Counted from the stretch's first letter, positions 46,401 through 54,144 are shown. The stretch: 64,000 nucleotides of DNA from Leifsonia xyli (GCA_001647635.1 CP014761.1:1178001-1242000), one strand, 5' to 3'. Made by a program: numbers and translations. Notes: generated from the sequence alone by a model not told the origin.

Positions 46401-47158
46401 TCGCGGGCCTCCTCGCTGAGCGCCGGCGCGACGTCGGCGAACGAGGATGCGACCAGACGCGGCTGCACGTTGAACCACGGCAGGTGCGAGGTCAGGCCGC
46501 GCAGGCGGTCGATCACCGGCTGCGGCTTGAACACGCCGTTCGAGACGGCGAGCGCGACGAAGGCGTCCGCGTCGAGGGTGATCTGGAACTGCTCCGCGAG
46601 TGCGCGGGCGAGCTCCGGGTTGAGGTAGGTCTGGCCCTTCAGCTTCAGCTCGAAGTCGCGGCCGTAGCGGCGAATGGCGAGCGGGCGCAGCAGGATGGGA
46701 GCGAAGTACTCCTCGGACCCGTGGCGCCACTGCGCCAGGCCGATCGCGAGGTGCACGGACTCGATGCCGCGGACCGAGCGCAGCTCGATCCCCTTCTGCG
46801 TGATCGCGTTCGCGGCGGCGCGGGCTGTGCGGAGCGCCAGCTCGTCGCGGATCAGGCTCGACAGCAGCGTGCTCTGCCCGGTGATGAACTGCGGCAGCCC
46901 GCCGGGATGCGTGGTGCTCAACTCGATGCGCGTCCGCGGGCTGTCCTCGAAATGGAGCAGCGGGGAGGCGCCGCCGATGGACGCGATCTCGTCGCGCCAC
47001 CGCGTCCAGACCGGCTCGGCGATGTTGCCGGCGACCAGTCCCGGGTCGCCCAGGCTGAGGGTGTGCGGAGCGGTCGTGGTGCGCGGGTTCAGGGCGTCGT
47101 CGTCTGCGATGACCGACCTCGCGTCGTCATCCTCGGTCTTCCTGTCCAGTCGCCACAC
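43403..47158 (-). CDS. SF1 helicase-like protein with degenerate ATPase motifs
   Basis: A 1251-residue protein of the DUF4011/AAA-type superfamily 1 group. The helicase-like order is recognisable: DEEQENVVAQIAAGNSIVVK as Q-motif region, TLPGTGGTQTIVNAI at about 319-333 as motif I, FDAVLLVDAGASSL near 840 as motif II, and LLAVGMTRGRRGMDIVSCF as motif VI region. But the Walker A lysine is Gly325 (GTGGTQ for GTGKTQ) and the DEA of Walker B is DAG. A C-terminal restriction-endonuclease-like domain (LARHGLDVHLGYRGKLTLV to LGWHYLRVHSFELF) follows. ATP hydrolysis is doubtful. GTG start 6 nt after TAGGGT. Confidence 0.8.
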   Translation of the reverse strand: MWRLDRKTEDDDARSVIADDDALNPRTTTAPHTLSLGDPGLVAGNIAEPVWTRWRDEIASIGGASPLLHFEDSPRTRIELSTTHPGGLPQFITGQSTLLSSLIRDELALRTARAAANAITQKGIELRSVRGIESVHLAIGLAQWRHGSEEYFAPILLRPLAIRRYGRDFELKLKGQTYLNPELARALAEQFQITLDADAFVALAVSNGVFKPQPVIDRLRGLTSHLPWFNVQPRLVASSFADVAPALSEEARDLDTVLLDALAGNPTARSTVESAFNPVDPIRQDERPPATDTLLLDADEEQENVVAQIAAGNSIVVKTLPGTGGTQTIVNAIGALVAQHKRVLVVSPRRSSLDDIAQRLTQAGLPGLAVTPRTLRRDLVQSIARNEKATQPKVTDVDEALVRLRKVLVDYRAALTRRDSVLRVSVLDALRELSHLSLLPSPPSTTARLGRRAIEALARDRDASADALIRAARLGEFRYGPNDSPWYGASFTTTEEGKSAHELAKKLNRAELPRLLDRANALIGQTRMRPFASIAELGVYLRLLLDIRETLDKFTPSVFDRSLTELIAATASRRESPSMSGANRRRLRKHALEYVRPGVHVTDLNESLRRIQQQRILWNRFAVAGVVPEVPVGIADVQVAYQRVAEDLARLDIPLRRTGTPQSLAALPVEELTRQIAGLAAESEVLANLQERTALLTQLRDLELDPLISDLSIRHVPETQVSAELELAWWQSVLESLLANDRALLNANTGVLDRLEADFRLVDEAHASATGKQLAWMLSETWKIGIVDWPDEAAALKRLLKSTVPTATSLNEAAPHLARPLAPVWLVSPYEIPSIGREVGFDAVLLVDAGASSLAENVPVIRRARQVVAFGDPVTQTPSRFDIGVHEYGTTVEELDVDALHAESALARLSELLPVYTLSRSYRAGGEDLAELVNRRFYGGMIDSLPWAGTYLGHGSLALHYVTGGQGMPDSDTGAVESTDAEVAKVVELVLAHATERPRESLMVITASERHAVRVNQAVLAAFAKRSELADFILGDRAEPFTVVTLDQSVGQSRDRVIFSIGYGRTPHGRLLSNFGALAEPGGDRLLAVGMTRGRRGMDIVSCFKPEDIDESRMRHGIAALAQVLGEADQLQAAAPEYLSQDADPMVLDLAKRLARHGLDVHLGYRGKLTLVASHEGRAVVVETDDDVSKGSLRESLRLRPDVLRRLGWHYLRVHSFELFADPDAVASRVAKLIGKGEPDAVTAPIELPQL

Positions 47159-47164
47159 ACGGAC

Positions 47165-47170
47165 ACCCTA
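47165..47170 (-). promoter_or_regulatory. -10 box (TAGGGT) of the helicase-like gene
   Basis: TAGGGT on the minus strand, 6 nt before the GTG at 47158. Confidence 0.5.
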
Positions 47171-47255
47171 CGTTCACATCCAGTGAATCAGCGGGAACCC
47201 GGGCGGGTTTCGCGTCAATATCATGCGCTGAGCGTCGAGGCCGACGCCCGCGGTG

Positions 47256-47783
47256 TCAGCGCGTCGGGGTCGGTGTCGGCGTGGGCGAGCCGGTGGAGGT
47301 CGGCTGCGGGACGGGGGTCAGCGTCCCATAGGGCTGCAGCGCGCCCGTGACGATGGGGACCTGGAGGCCGACCGAGTTGCCGCCGCTGGTCACCGAGACC
47401 GAGGTCAGGCCGCCGGGCTTGCCCTCCACCCCGGTCACGAGCGACTCCTCGCTGGGCGGGTTGCCGATGTGCTTGGTCTGGCGCGGCTTCAGCGTGACGT
47501 CGATCGGCTGGCCGCCCGACGGGCTGATCGTCACCTTCTCGGTGTCGCTCCCGGTGTTGACGAGTGTCGTGACCAGGTTGGCCGTGTCCCCTTCTCCCTG
47601 CACGAGGACGGCGTTGCCGACGAAGACGTTGCCGACGGTGGCGCTCACCCCGACGCTCGCCTCCTCGATGTAGAGGGTGTCCTGCGGCGCGAACAGGTCG
47701 CAGGCGGTGAGACCCCCGAGGGTCGCGGCCGCGATGGCCGCAGCGGCTGCGGTGCGACGGACGAGCGAGCGGCGGAACGGCAT
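47256..47783 (-). CDS. secreted lipoprotein of unknown function
   Basis: A 175-residue protein with a signal peptide ending in a lipobox (LGGLTAC; Cys28). The mature part is beta-rich and looks like an Ig-like surface domain (ANLVTTLVNTGSDTEKVTI), ending in a Pro/Thr repeat (TPTPTPTR). The ATG at 47783 follows CGGAGG. Probably anchored on the outside of the cell membrane. Confidence 0.8.
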   Translation of the reverse strand: MPFRRSLVRRTAAAAAIAAATLGGLTACDLFAPQDTLYIEEASVGVSATVGNVFVGNAVLVQGEGDTANLVTTLVNTGSDTEKVTISPSGGQPIDVTLKPRQTKHIGNPPSEESLVTGVEGKPGGLTSVSVTSGGNSVGLQVPIVTGALQPYGTLTPVPQPTSTGSPTPTPTPTR

Positions 47784-47834
47784 CAGACACCTCCGAGGGA
47801 CACGGTGGCGCCAGGCTATTCCCCCGCGCCGCGG

Positions 47835-49085
47835 TTATGGAAGACGTCGCGTGCCCCGCAGGGCGATGATCGCGATCACACCGCACAGCAGATAGAGGGA
47901 CGCCTGCACATCGAGGATGGGCACGATGTCGTGCGAGTCGGCCAGCAGGCCGCCGAGCAGCAGCCCCACCGCCTGCGCCGCGCCGTCGACCGTGGTCATG
48001 GCGGCGATCACGCGGCCGAGCGCGCGCGGCGGGACGGCGGTCTGCACGAGGGTGATCTCGCCGGTGGCCGTGGTGACCGCGGGGAGGCCCATCGCGATGA
48101 AGAGGCCGCAGTAGATCCAGAGCGCCGTGGTGAACGGCGCGAGGTTCCAGGTGAGGAGGGACAGCATCCCGAACACCAGGTAGCCTCCGCCGATCATCGA
48201 CCGCGGCCCGAGCCGGCGAGCGATCAGGCCGGTGACCAGGCCGCCCAGCACGCCGCCGATCGCCTGCACACCGCGGATGATGCCCGCGCCGGTGTCGCCG
48301 GCTCCGAGGTTCTGGGTGACGTAGACGAGGAACAGCACGAGGAAGAGCCCCTGCGCGACGCCGCCCAGCGCGGCGATCAGCGCGAGGGTGCGCAGTGTGG
48401 CCGACCGGGCGATCAGCGCGAGACCCTCCACCCACTCGCGCAGGATGCGCTTCTCGGCGGTGGCGGCGGCCTCGCCGTCCAGGGGTGCGGCGACGGGATG
48501 GGGACGACTGAGCGCCACGAGCCCCGCGGTCACGAGGTAGGACGCGGCGTCCGCGATCACCACCCCGGGCAGCCCCCACAGCGCGAACGACAGGCCGCCG
48601 AGCGGGGAGCCGATCAGTCGCGCGAGGTTGTCGCTCACGGCGATCAGGGCGTTGCCGCGAGCGAGCTGATCGCCGCCCACCAGCTGCGGGATCATCGCCT
48701 GCCGTGCCGGGTTGATGACCGCGCCGAGCACCGCCTCCACCGCCGCGACCGCGTAGACGATGCCCATCCGGTCGGCGCTCGCGAACAGCAGCGGGAGCAG
48801 CAGCACGCCCTGCAGCAGTGCGACCACGACGATCGTCCGACGGTGGTCCCAGCGGTCGACGAGCACCCCGAGGAAGCTGCCGACGAGCAGCATCGGCACG
48901 AGCTCCACGAGGAAGACGGTGGATGCGCCCAGCGCCGAGCCGGTCGCCGACAGGGCGAACAACGGCAGCGCGATCATCAGCAGCCAGTCCCCGGTGTCGG
49001 AGACGAGGCCGGCCGTCCAGACCAGCGCGAAGTCGCGGCGGAGCAGCGGCGAGCGGGCGCGCGGCGGAGTCTCGGTCTCGGTCAT
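47835..49085 (-). CDS. MFS transporter (enterobactin exporter/EntS-like group)
   Basis: A 416-residue major facilitator with about twelve segments. The loop LVDRWDHRRTIVV after segment 2 is the motif A-like region of the EntS/macrolide-efflux (MFS_3) group. The start ATG overlaps the stop of the upstream ArsR-type gene (ATGA), so the regulator and transporter are one operon, probably a drug-efflux unit. Confidence 0.88.
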   Translation of the reverse strand: MTETETPPRARSPLLRRDFALVWTAGLVSDTGDWLLMIALPLFALSATGSALGASTVFLVELVPMLLVGSFLGVLVDRWDHRRTIVVVALLQGVLLLPLLFASADRMGIVYAVAAVEAVLGAVINPARQAMIPQLVGGDQLARGNALIAVSDNLARLIGSPLGGLSFALWGLPGVVIADAASYLVTAGLVALSRPHPVAAPLDGEAAATAEKRILREWVEGLALIARSATLRTLALIAALGGVAQGLFLVLFLVYVTQNLGAGDTGAGIIRGVQAIGGVLGGLVTGLIARRLGPRSMIGGGYLVFGMLSLLTWNLAPFTTALWIYCGLFIAMGLPAVTTATGEITLVQTAVPPRALGRVIAAMTTVDGAAQAVGLLLGGLLADSHDIVPILDVQASLYLLCGVIAIIALRGTRRLP

Positions 49086-49738
49086 TCCGCGGCCCCTCGG
49101 TCCTGCTCGAGCGCTCGGGCGGCGGCGATCGCGTCCGGGTGCCGGAACGCGTTGAGGTGCAGCGCCACGACGTCACTGCCGTCGGGCGCGTCGCCGCGGG
49201 TGAGGGCGATGTACGGGCGGATGAGCGCATCCAGTCGCTCCCCCAGCTCGCGGAGCTCGGCGGGCGTCAGCTTCAGGGCGTACCCGTTCAGCATGCTGGC
49301 CTCGCGCCACTCCACCGGCTGCTCGTCGCGCTGGGCGATCGCACGGTGCACCAGCGCGCCCTCGTCGTCGACCTGCCGATCGGCGAGCGCGCGCTCGACC
49401 GTGTCGGAGCCGATCGCGAACTCCGGGTCCTCCGACCGGCCGAAGCTCAGCCCGGTCGCAGCGGACCGCCAGGGACGCTCTCGGCCGTCCTCCGCATCCG
49501 CCGCCTCCACCAGCCCGACCTTGGCGAGCGCGCGCAGGTGGTAGCTGCAGTTGGAGGGCGTGGAGCCGACCACGGCGGCGCACTCGCTGGCGGTGCGGGG
49601 GCCGAACGACATCAGGTGGTCGAGCAGGGCGAGGCGGAGGGGGTGCGCGAGCGCCCGCAGCGCGCGGGGGTCGGTGACCGTCGCACGACGCTCCTCGCGG
49701 TGTTCGGCGGTGCGCTCGTCACCCGATGTGAAAGACAT
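49082..49738 (-). CDS. ArsR-type winged-helix regulator
   Basis: A 218-residue transcription factor. The N-terminal HTH_20/ArsR domain is TDPRALRALAHPLRLALLDHL with SECAAVVGSTPSNCSYHLRALAKVGLVE. The C-terminal half is unusual for ArsR and may bind a ligand. It precedes the MFS gene with a four-base overlap, and a TGAAA-N6-TTTCA palindrome covers its own start codon, consistent with autoregulation. Confidence 0.85.
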   Translation of the reverse strand: MSFTSGDERTAEHREERRATVTDPRALRALAHPLRLALLDHLMSFGPRTASECAAVVGSTPSNCSYHLRALAKVGLVEAADAEDGRERPWRSAATGLSFGRSEDPEFAIGSDTVERALADRQVDDEGALVHRAIAQRDEQPVEWREASMLNGYALKLTPAELRELGERLDALIRPYIALTRGDAPDGSDVVALHLNAFRHPDAIAAARALEQDRGAAE

Positions 49739-49744
49739 GTTTCA
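49729..49744. promoter_or_regulatory. possible operator over the ArsR-type gene start
   Basis: TGAAA-GACATG-TTTCA; a related half TTTCTTTCACG lies at about 49770. Located between the regulator and the divergent MFS gene. Confidence 0.4.
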
Positions 49745-49810
49745 GAGTTTGTCGCACGATTTCTTTCACGTCAAGGAATGCCGCCTCGGGTGCGAGACTT
49801 GTTGACAGAT

Positions 49811-51394
49811 ATGAACGAACCAACCCGAGCGAGCGTCGGCTTCCGATCCGAGCGCGGCCCCATCCTCATCGCCCTCATGCTGACGACGGGACTGGTCGCG
49901 ATCGACTCGACGATCCTCGCGACGGCGGTCCCCTCGATCGTGCAGGACCTCGGCGGCTTCGCCCAGTTCCCGTGGCTGTTCTCCGTCTACCTGCTGGCGC
50001 AGGCCGTGTCCGTGCCGGTGTACGCGAAGCTGTCGGACACCGTCGGACGCAAGCCGATCGTCCTCATCGGGATCGCGCTGTTCCTCGTCGGGTCGATCCT
50101 CTGCGGCTTCGCCTGGAGCATGCCCGCGCTGATCGCGTTCCGCGCGCTGCAGGGTCTCGGCGCCGGCGCCATCCAGCCGATGGCGATCACGATCGCGGGC
50201 GACATCTACACCGTGGCCGAGCGTGCGAAGGCGCAAGGCTACCTGGCCAGCGTCTGGGCGATCTCGTCCGTCGTCGGCCCGACCCTCGGCGGTGTGTTCT
50301 CCCAGTTCCTGTCGTGGCGGTGGATCTTCTTCGTCAACGTGCCGCTGTCGGTGCTGGCGGCGTGGATGCTCATCCGCACCTTCCACGAGAGCATCGAGCC
50401 CCGCAGGCACCGCATCGACTACGCCGGAGCCGTTCTGCTGACCGGCGGCATGACGCTGCTCATCCTGGCGGTGCTGGAGGGCGGCCAGGCGTGGGCGTGG
50501 AACTCCGTCTGGAGCATCGGAGCCTTCGCCATCGCGGCCGTCCTGCTCGTGGCCTTCGTGCTGGTGGAGCGACGCGCCGCCGAGCCCGTGCTCCCGCTCT
50601 GGGTGTTCTCCCGCCGGCTGCTCGTGACGACGACGCTGATCTCGCTCGGCGTCGGCGCCATCCTGATCGGGCTCACGTCGTACGTTCCCACCTACCTGGA
50701 GGGGACCATCGGCGTCGCGCCGATCGTATCCGGCCTGGCGGTCGCCGCGCTGACGCTGGGCTGGCCCATCGCGGCGAGCGCCTCGGGCCGCTTCTACCTG
50801 AGGATCGGCTTCCGGAACACGGCGCTGCTCGGCACGGGGATCGCCATCGTCGGTGCGATCGCGCTGGCCGCGACCTCCGTCGCCCCGTCTGTGCTGTTCG
50901 TGGCGCTGAGCTGCTTCGTGGTCGGCCTCGGGATGGGCCTGATCGCCACGCCGACGCTGATCGCCGCGCAGTCCAGCGTCCCGTGGAACGAGCGCGGCGT
51001 GGTCACCGGCAGCAACCTGTTCGCCCGCTCGATCGGCAGCGCCGTCGGCGTCGCCGTCTTCGGCGCGATCGCCAACGCGATCATCGCAGGCTCCGCCAGC
51101 GGGACGAAGGCCCCCGCGACCATTCAGGCCGCTTCCACCGCGGTGTTCGTCGCGGTCGCGGTGGCGGCGATCCTCACGATCGTGGCGGCTCTCGCGATGC
51201 CCGCTCGCGCGTCGAGGACGTCGAGTTCAGCCGCTCTCCCGCCCCCGCCGAATAGCGGCGCGTCACCTCCCCCCTCCTCTCTCCTCGCGAAGGGCAGCTC
51301 GTTGCGCACTGTCGCGGCGTGTCGACCGCAACAAGCTGCCCTTCGGCGCGAGGGTCAGGCCGGGATGCGCGTGAGGACGACGAACTCGTTGTAG
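49811..51394 (+). CDS. MFS drug transporter (EmrB/QacA, 14-segment type) with frameshifted C-terminus
   Basis: A DHA2-type exporter: segment 1 with LIALMLTTGLVAIDSTILATA, motif A YAKLSDTVGRKPIVL, then about fourteen segments. As read the frame runs to 51394, through a palindromic repeat and into a convergent gene, giving a strange Pro/Ser-rich tail. If one C is added to the CCC at 51200-51202 it ends naturally at 51255 with MPRSRVEDVEFSRSPAPAE. So the true gene is probably 49811-51255. The start is uncertain: an in-frame ATG lies at 49778. Confidence 0.85.
   Translation: MNEPTRASVGFRSERGPILIALMLTTGLVAIDSTILATAVPSIVQDLGGFAQFPWLFSVYLLAQAVSVPVYAKLSDTVGRKPIVLIGIALFLVGSILCGFAWSMPALIAFRALQGLGAGAIQPMAITIAGDIYTVAERAKAQGYLASVWAISSVVGPTLGGVFSQFLSWRWIFFVNVPLSVLAAWMLIRTFHESIEPRRHRIDYAGAVLLTGGMTLLILAVLEGGQAWAWNSVWSIGAFAIAAVLLVAFVLVERRAAEPVLPLWVFSRRLLVTTTLISLGVGAILIGLTSYVPTYLEGTIGVAPIVSGLAVAALTLGWPIAASASGRFYLRIGFRNTALLGTGIAIVGAIALAATSVAPSVLFVALSCFVVGLGMGLIATPTLIAAQSSVPWNERGVVTGSNLFARSIGSAVGVAVFGAIANAIIAGSASGTKAPATIQAASTAVFVAVAVAAILTIVAALAMPARASRTSSSAALPPPPNSGASPPPSSLLAKGSSLRTVAACRPQQAALRREGQAGMRVRTTNSL
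51288..51345 (+). repeat. 58-bp palindromic element, copy 4
   Basis: Arms GAAGGGCAGCTCGTTGCG and inverse (one mismatch) around CACTGTCGCGGCGTGTCGAC. Located between convergent genes once the MFS frameshift is corrected; ends 9 bp before the methyltransferase stop. Confidence 0.9.
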
Positions 51395-51993
51395 GTGAAG
51401 GCTTTGCCGGCCGCGCGCGGGAGCGGGAACGAGTACTCGCGCTCGACGGTCAGCCCGACCCGCTCCGCCAAGCGGTGCAGCCCCTCGAAGTCCATGAACG
51501 ACACGTGCGTCGCGTCGCTCGCGTAGCCGCGCTCCTGCGGCGTGATGAAGACCGCCCGGCCGCCCGGCTTGACGTACGGCAGGTACATCCGAACCAGCTC
51601 GACCGCGAAGTCCGGGTCGACGTGCTCGACCACGTGCGCCATCAGCATGGAGTCGAACGTGCCCGGCTTCGCATACTCGGTCGACGGGAACTCGTCGCTC
51701 GTGAACGAGTTGAGGCCGCGCGCACGGGCGATGGCCACCGACTCCGGGTTGTGGTCGACCCCCACGCCGTTGTTGCCTAAGTGGGCCAGATTGCGGCCAA
51801 GTCCGCTTCCCACATCCAGGACGCGGCCCAGGTGAAGCCGCCTGATGTTCCAGCGGTACGGCGCCTGGACGTTGAGCGTCCGCCGCCACCACGAGGCGTC
51901 GAGGCGACGCAGGCGTTCGGCGTACTCCGCGCCTGCGGTGTCGCGCCCCTCGTTCGGACCGTCGCCCGCACGTCCGGCTGCGCTGTCGGACAT
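51355..51993 (-). CDS. class I SAM-dependent methyltransferase
   Basis: A 212-residue Rossmann methyltransferase: motif I VLDVGSGLGRNLAHLG, acidic loop GVDHNPESV, and MLMAHVVEHVDPDFA as the post-III region. Close to Methyltransf_11/UbiE-like enzymes; substrate unknown. The ATG at 51993 overlaps the stop of an eight-codon leader frame (TGATG), and the promoter is upstream of that leader. Confidence 0.85.
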   Translation of the reverse strand: MSDSAAGRAGDGPNEGRDTAGAEYAERLRRLDASWWRRTLNVQAPYRWNIRRLHLGRVLDVGSGLGRNLAHLGNNGVGVDHNPESVAIARARGLNSFTSDEFPSTEYAKPGTFDSMLMAHVVEHVDPDFAVELVRMYLPYVKPGGRAVFITPQERGYASDATHVSFMDFEGLHRLAERVGLTVEREYSFPLPRAAGKAFTYNEFVVLTRIPA

Positions 51994-52019
51994 CAACTGG
52001 CTCGTTCCATCGGATCCAT
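51993..52019 (-). CDS. eight-codon leader ORF coupled to methyltransferase
   Basis: MDPMERAS, from ATG 52019, 6 nt after TACCGT. Its stop overlaps the methyltransferase ATG (TGATG). As a leaderless mini-frame it could bring ribosomes to the main start, which lacks a ribosome-binding sequence. Not proven. Confidence 0.4.
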   Translation of the reverse strand: MDPMERAS

Positions 52020-52025
52020 CCCTCC

Positions 52026-52055
52026 ACGGTAGGGCACCCGGTACAGCCGCTTCAA
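52026..52055 (-). promoter_or_regulatory. promoter of the methyltransferase leader
   Basis: TTGAAG (-35, 52050-52055), 18 nt, TACCGT (-10, 52026-52031), minus strand. Confidence 0.6.
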
Positions 52056-52112
52056 AGCAAAATCCCAATACCATTCAAAGGAAACCGACCACCGTTCGAT
52101 GGGATGAGCTGA

Positions 52113-53021
52113 ATGGCAACTGGCAGGGGGACCTCGGGTCCGACGAAACGCGACCGCCGCGAGGAGGCGCGCGAGACCGCCAGGAAGATGCGCGAGGAGG
52201 CCGCCAAGAAGGCCAAGCGCCGCAAGGTGATCGTGCAGAGCTCGGTCATCGTGGGCATCGTCGCCGTGCTCGCCATCATCGGCGTCGTCATCTTCACCAG
52301 CGTCGGCGGCGCCGGCTCGAGCGCCGCGAATCCGAAGAACATGGCGAGCGGCGGGCTCCTGCTCACCTCGGCCACGAAGGCGACCGAGACGCCGGCGATC
52401 AAGAGCGGCGCGCAGCCCACGCCGACCAAGATGCAGCTCGATGGCAAGACCGCGCACATCCAGATCTGGCTCGACTACCAGTGCCCGTACTGCGACCAGT
52501 TCGAGACGACCAACAACAGCCAGATCAAGCAGTGGCTGGACGAGGGATCGGCGACGCTCGAGATCCACCCGGTCGCGATCCTCGACAGCTCGCAGAACAA
52601 GCAGTACTCGACCCGCGCCGCGGCCGCCATGTCGTGCGTCGCGAACTCGGAGCCGTCGAAGTTCTTCGACCTGAACGCCGCGCTGTTCGCCAACCAGCCG
52701 GACGAGCAGACCGGTACAGGACTCACGAACGCCGAGATCCTCAAGATCTTCAAGGACAACGGCGTGGACTCGAAGTCCATCACCGACTGCGTGAACAATC
52801 AGACCTACGCAGACTTCATCACCAACATGACGCAGGATGCGACCACCAACTCGCAGCTCAAGAACCCGACCTCGGGCGGCTTCGGCACCCCGACCGTGTT
52901 CGTGAACGGCGAGCGCTACCAGGGCGGCTTCACCAACGCGCAGCAGTTCGCCGCGTTCAAGGACGCGGCCGTGAAGGACGCCGGCTCGGGCAAGACGATC
53001 ACCTTCCCGACCGCGAGCTGA
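52113..53021 (+). CDS. membrane-anchored DsbA-like thioredoxin-fold protein
   Basis: A 302-residue protein. A basic cytoplasmic N-terminus is followed by one transmembrane anchor (IVQSSVIVGIVAVLAIIGVVIF, residues about 40-61) and an extracytoplasmic DsbA/DSBA_4 domain with active site QCPYC (WLDYQCPYCDQFE) and the cis-Pro loop GTPTVFVNGE. Such proteins form or exchange disulfides in exported proteins. Common in actinobacteria. A long palindrome follows. Confidence 0.9.
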   Translation: MATGRGTSGPTKRDRREEARETARKMREEAAKKAKRRKVIVQSSVIVGIVAVLAIIGVVIFTSVGGAGSSAANPKNMASGGLLLTSATKATETPAIKSGAQPTPTKMQLDGKTAHIQIWLDYQCPYCDQFETTNNSQIKQWLDEGSATLEIHPVAILDSSQNKQYSTRAAAAMSCVANSEPSKFFDLNAALFANQPDEQTGTGLTNAEILKIFKDNGVDSKSITDCVNNQTYADFITNMTQDATTNSQLKNPTSGGFGTPTVFVNGERYQGGFTNAQQFAAFKDAAVKDAGSGKTITFPTAS

Positions 53022-53038
53022 ACCCTCCCTCCTCGACG

Positions 53039-53118
53039 GCCCCCACCGTCGAGTCCGCACAGACTGCACACCGCTTCGGCGTGTCGCGTGCACTCTTTGC
53101 GGACTCGATAGTGGGGGC
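53039..53118. repeat. 80-bp imperfect palindrome
   Basis: 31-bp arms (53039-53069, 53088-53118) with four mismatches around an 18-nt loop ACCGCTTCGGCGTGTCGC. The loop shares CGGCGTGTCG with the core of the 58-bp family. It lies between the DsbA-like gene and the acidic-protein gene on the same strand. Confidence 0.8.
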
Positions 53119-53167
53119 TTTCGCGTGGGTGTACGGTCCCAGCAGGAACGAGCGAGAGGGGACGAGG

Positions 53168-53491
53168 ATGGAGCGCATCCCGGAGGACGGCGTCGACGAT
53201 GTCGAGATCGGCGAGACCGACGCGGGCGAGACGCCCGGCTGGGCCGACCCGGCCGACGGAGACGTCGACTACGCCTTGAACGACCCGGAGGCTGAGGCCG
53301 ACTTCGCCGACGAGCTCGTCACCAACGACGCGGTGGCCGGCGAGACCATCTGGCCCGGCCCGGGCGACGGCAACGACGGCCCGACCGGCGGCCAGGCTCG
53401 CGAAGCGGAGCCGGTCTACGACGAGCACGACGGCGAGGACGTCGACGACGGCGTCCTGACCGAGGAGGACGTGGAGGAGGAGGGCATCTAG
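53168..53491 (+). CDS. hypothetical acidic protein (107 aa)
   Basis: A very acidic protein, rich in Asp, Glu and Gly (IPEDGVDDVEIGETDAGE and DGEDVDDGVLTEEDVEEEGI), probably unstructured. Relatives appear in Microbacteriaceae without assigned role. ATG 53168 follows GAGGGGACGAGG. The stop overlaps the convergent TetR stop. Confidence 0.7.
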   Translation: MERIPEDGVDDVEIGETDAGETPGWADPADGDVDYALNDPEAEADFADELVTNDAVAGETIWPGPGDGNDGPTGGQAREAEPVYDEHDGEDVDDGVLTEEDVEEEGI

Positions 53492-54075
53492 CCCAGCGCC
53501 TCCACCACCCCGCGGGCACTGCGCTCGAGGAAGCCGACGATGTCCTCCGACGGGAGGTCGGTGCCGATCGCGCTCTCGACCAGCGCCTCCTCGGCGAAGG
53601 CGATCCAGGACCGCAGCGCGATGCGCAGCATCGGAGTGTCCGGCACGCCGAGTTCGAGGAAGACCGCGATGACCCGTTCGGCCTGCTCGCCGCGCGCCTC
53701 CTCGACGACCGCGCGCACCTCCGTATCCGCGGAGGCGACGCCGCGCACCAGGGAGTAGAACGTCCCGCTGTGCTCGCGCACGAATGCGACGATACGCGTC
53801 AGCGTGTCGTGGAGCCGCTCCAGCGGAGGCAGGCCGGCGATCGGCTCCGTCGCGTACAGCATGCTGTCGCGCGCGGTCCGCACCACATCCCGGTGCAGCC
53901 CCTGCTTCGACCCGAAGTAGTGGAACAGCAGTCCGCGCGACACGCCCGCCCGCGCCGACAGCTCCTCGATGGTCAGCTGGTCCAGCGGGTTGTCGGCGAG
54001 GAACGCGACGCCCAGCGCGACGAGCTGCGCCCGGCGCTCGTCCGGCGTCAGCCTGGTGCGCCGGTCGGATTCCAT
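53488..54075 (-). CDS. TetR family regulator (DUF6230 operon)
   Basis: A 195-residue repressor with HTH DQLTIEELSARAGVSRGLLFHYF and GSKQGLHRDVV. The ligand domain resembles TetR_C for lipid-type sensors in the region SADTEVRAVVEEARG, but no ligand can be named. The ATG at 54075 is 6 nt after TAGGCT. The operator at 54145 lies over the promoter of the divergent DUF6230 operon. Confidence 0.88.
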   Translation of the reverse strand: MESDRRTRLTPDERRAQLVALGVAFLADNPLDQLTIEELSARAGVSRGLLFHYFGSKQGLHRDVVRTARDSMLYATEPIAGLPPLERLHDTLTRIVAFVREHSGTFYSLVRGVASADTEVRAVVEEARGEQAERVIAVFLELGVPDTPMLRIALRSWIAFAEEALVESAIGTDLPSEDIVGFLERSARGVVEALG

Positions 54076-54081
54076 GCGTCG

Positions 54082-54087
54082 AGCCTA
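54082..54087 (-). promoter_or_regulatory. -10 box (TAGGCT) of leaderless tetR
   Basis: TAGGCT on the minus strand, 6 nt before the ATG at 54075. Confidence 0.55.
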
Positions 54088-54144
54088 ACCGCCGCCCCCG
54101 GCCGCCGAGACTGTGCGGATACACGAATGGATGCATCCACCAAC

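Noticed and set aside
43514..47350. Very long plus-strand open frame (1278 codons) opposite the helicase-like gene
   Set aside because: It is the complement of a conserved protein in a high-GC gene; the product is repetitive in Arg, Gln, His, Val and has no domain.
51256..51394. C-terminal extension of the 14-segment MFS protein
   Set aside because: It translates a palindromic repeat and part of a convergent gene; a one-base change gives a normal end at 51255.
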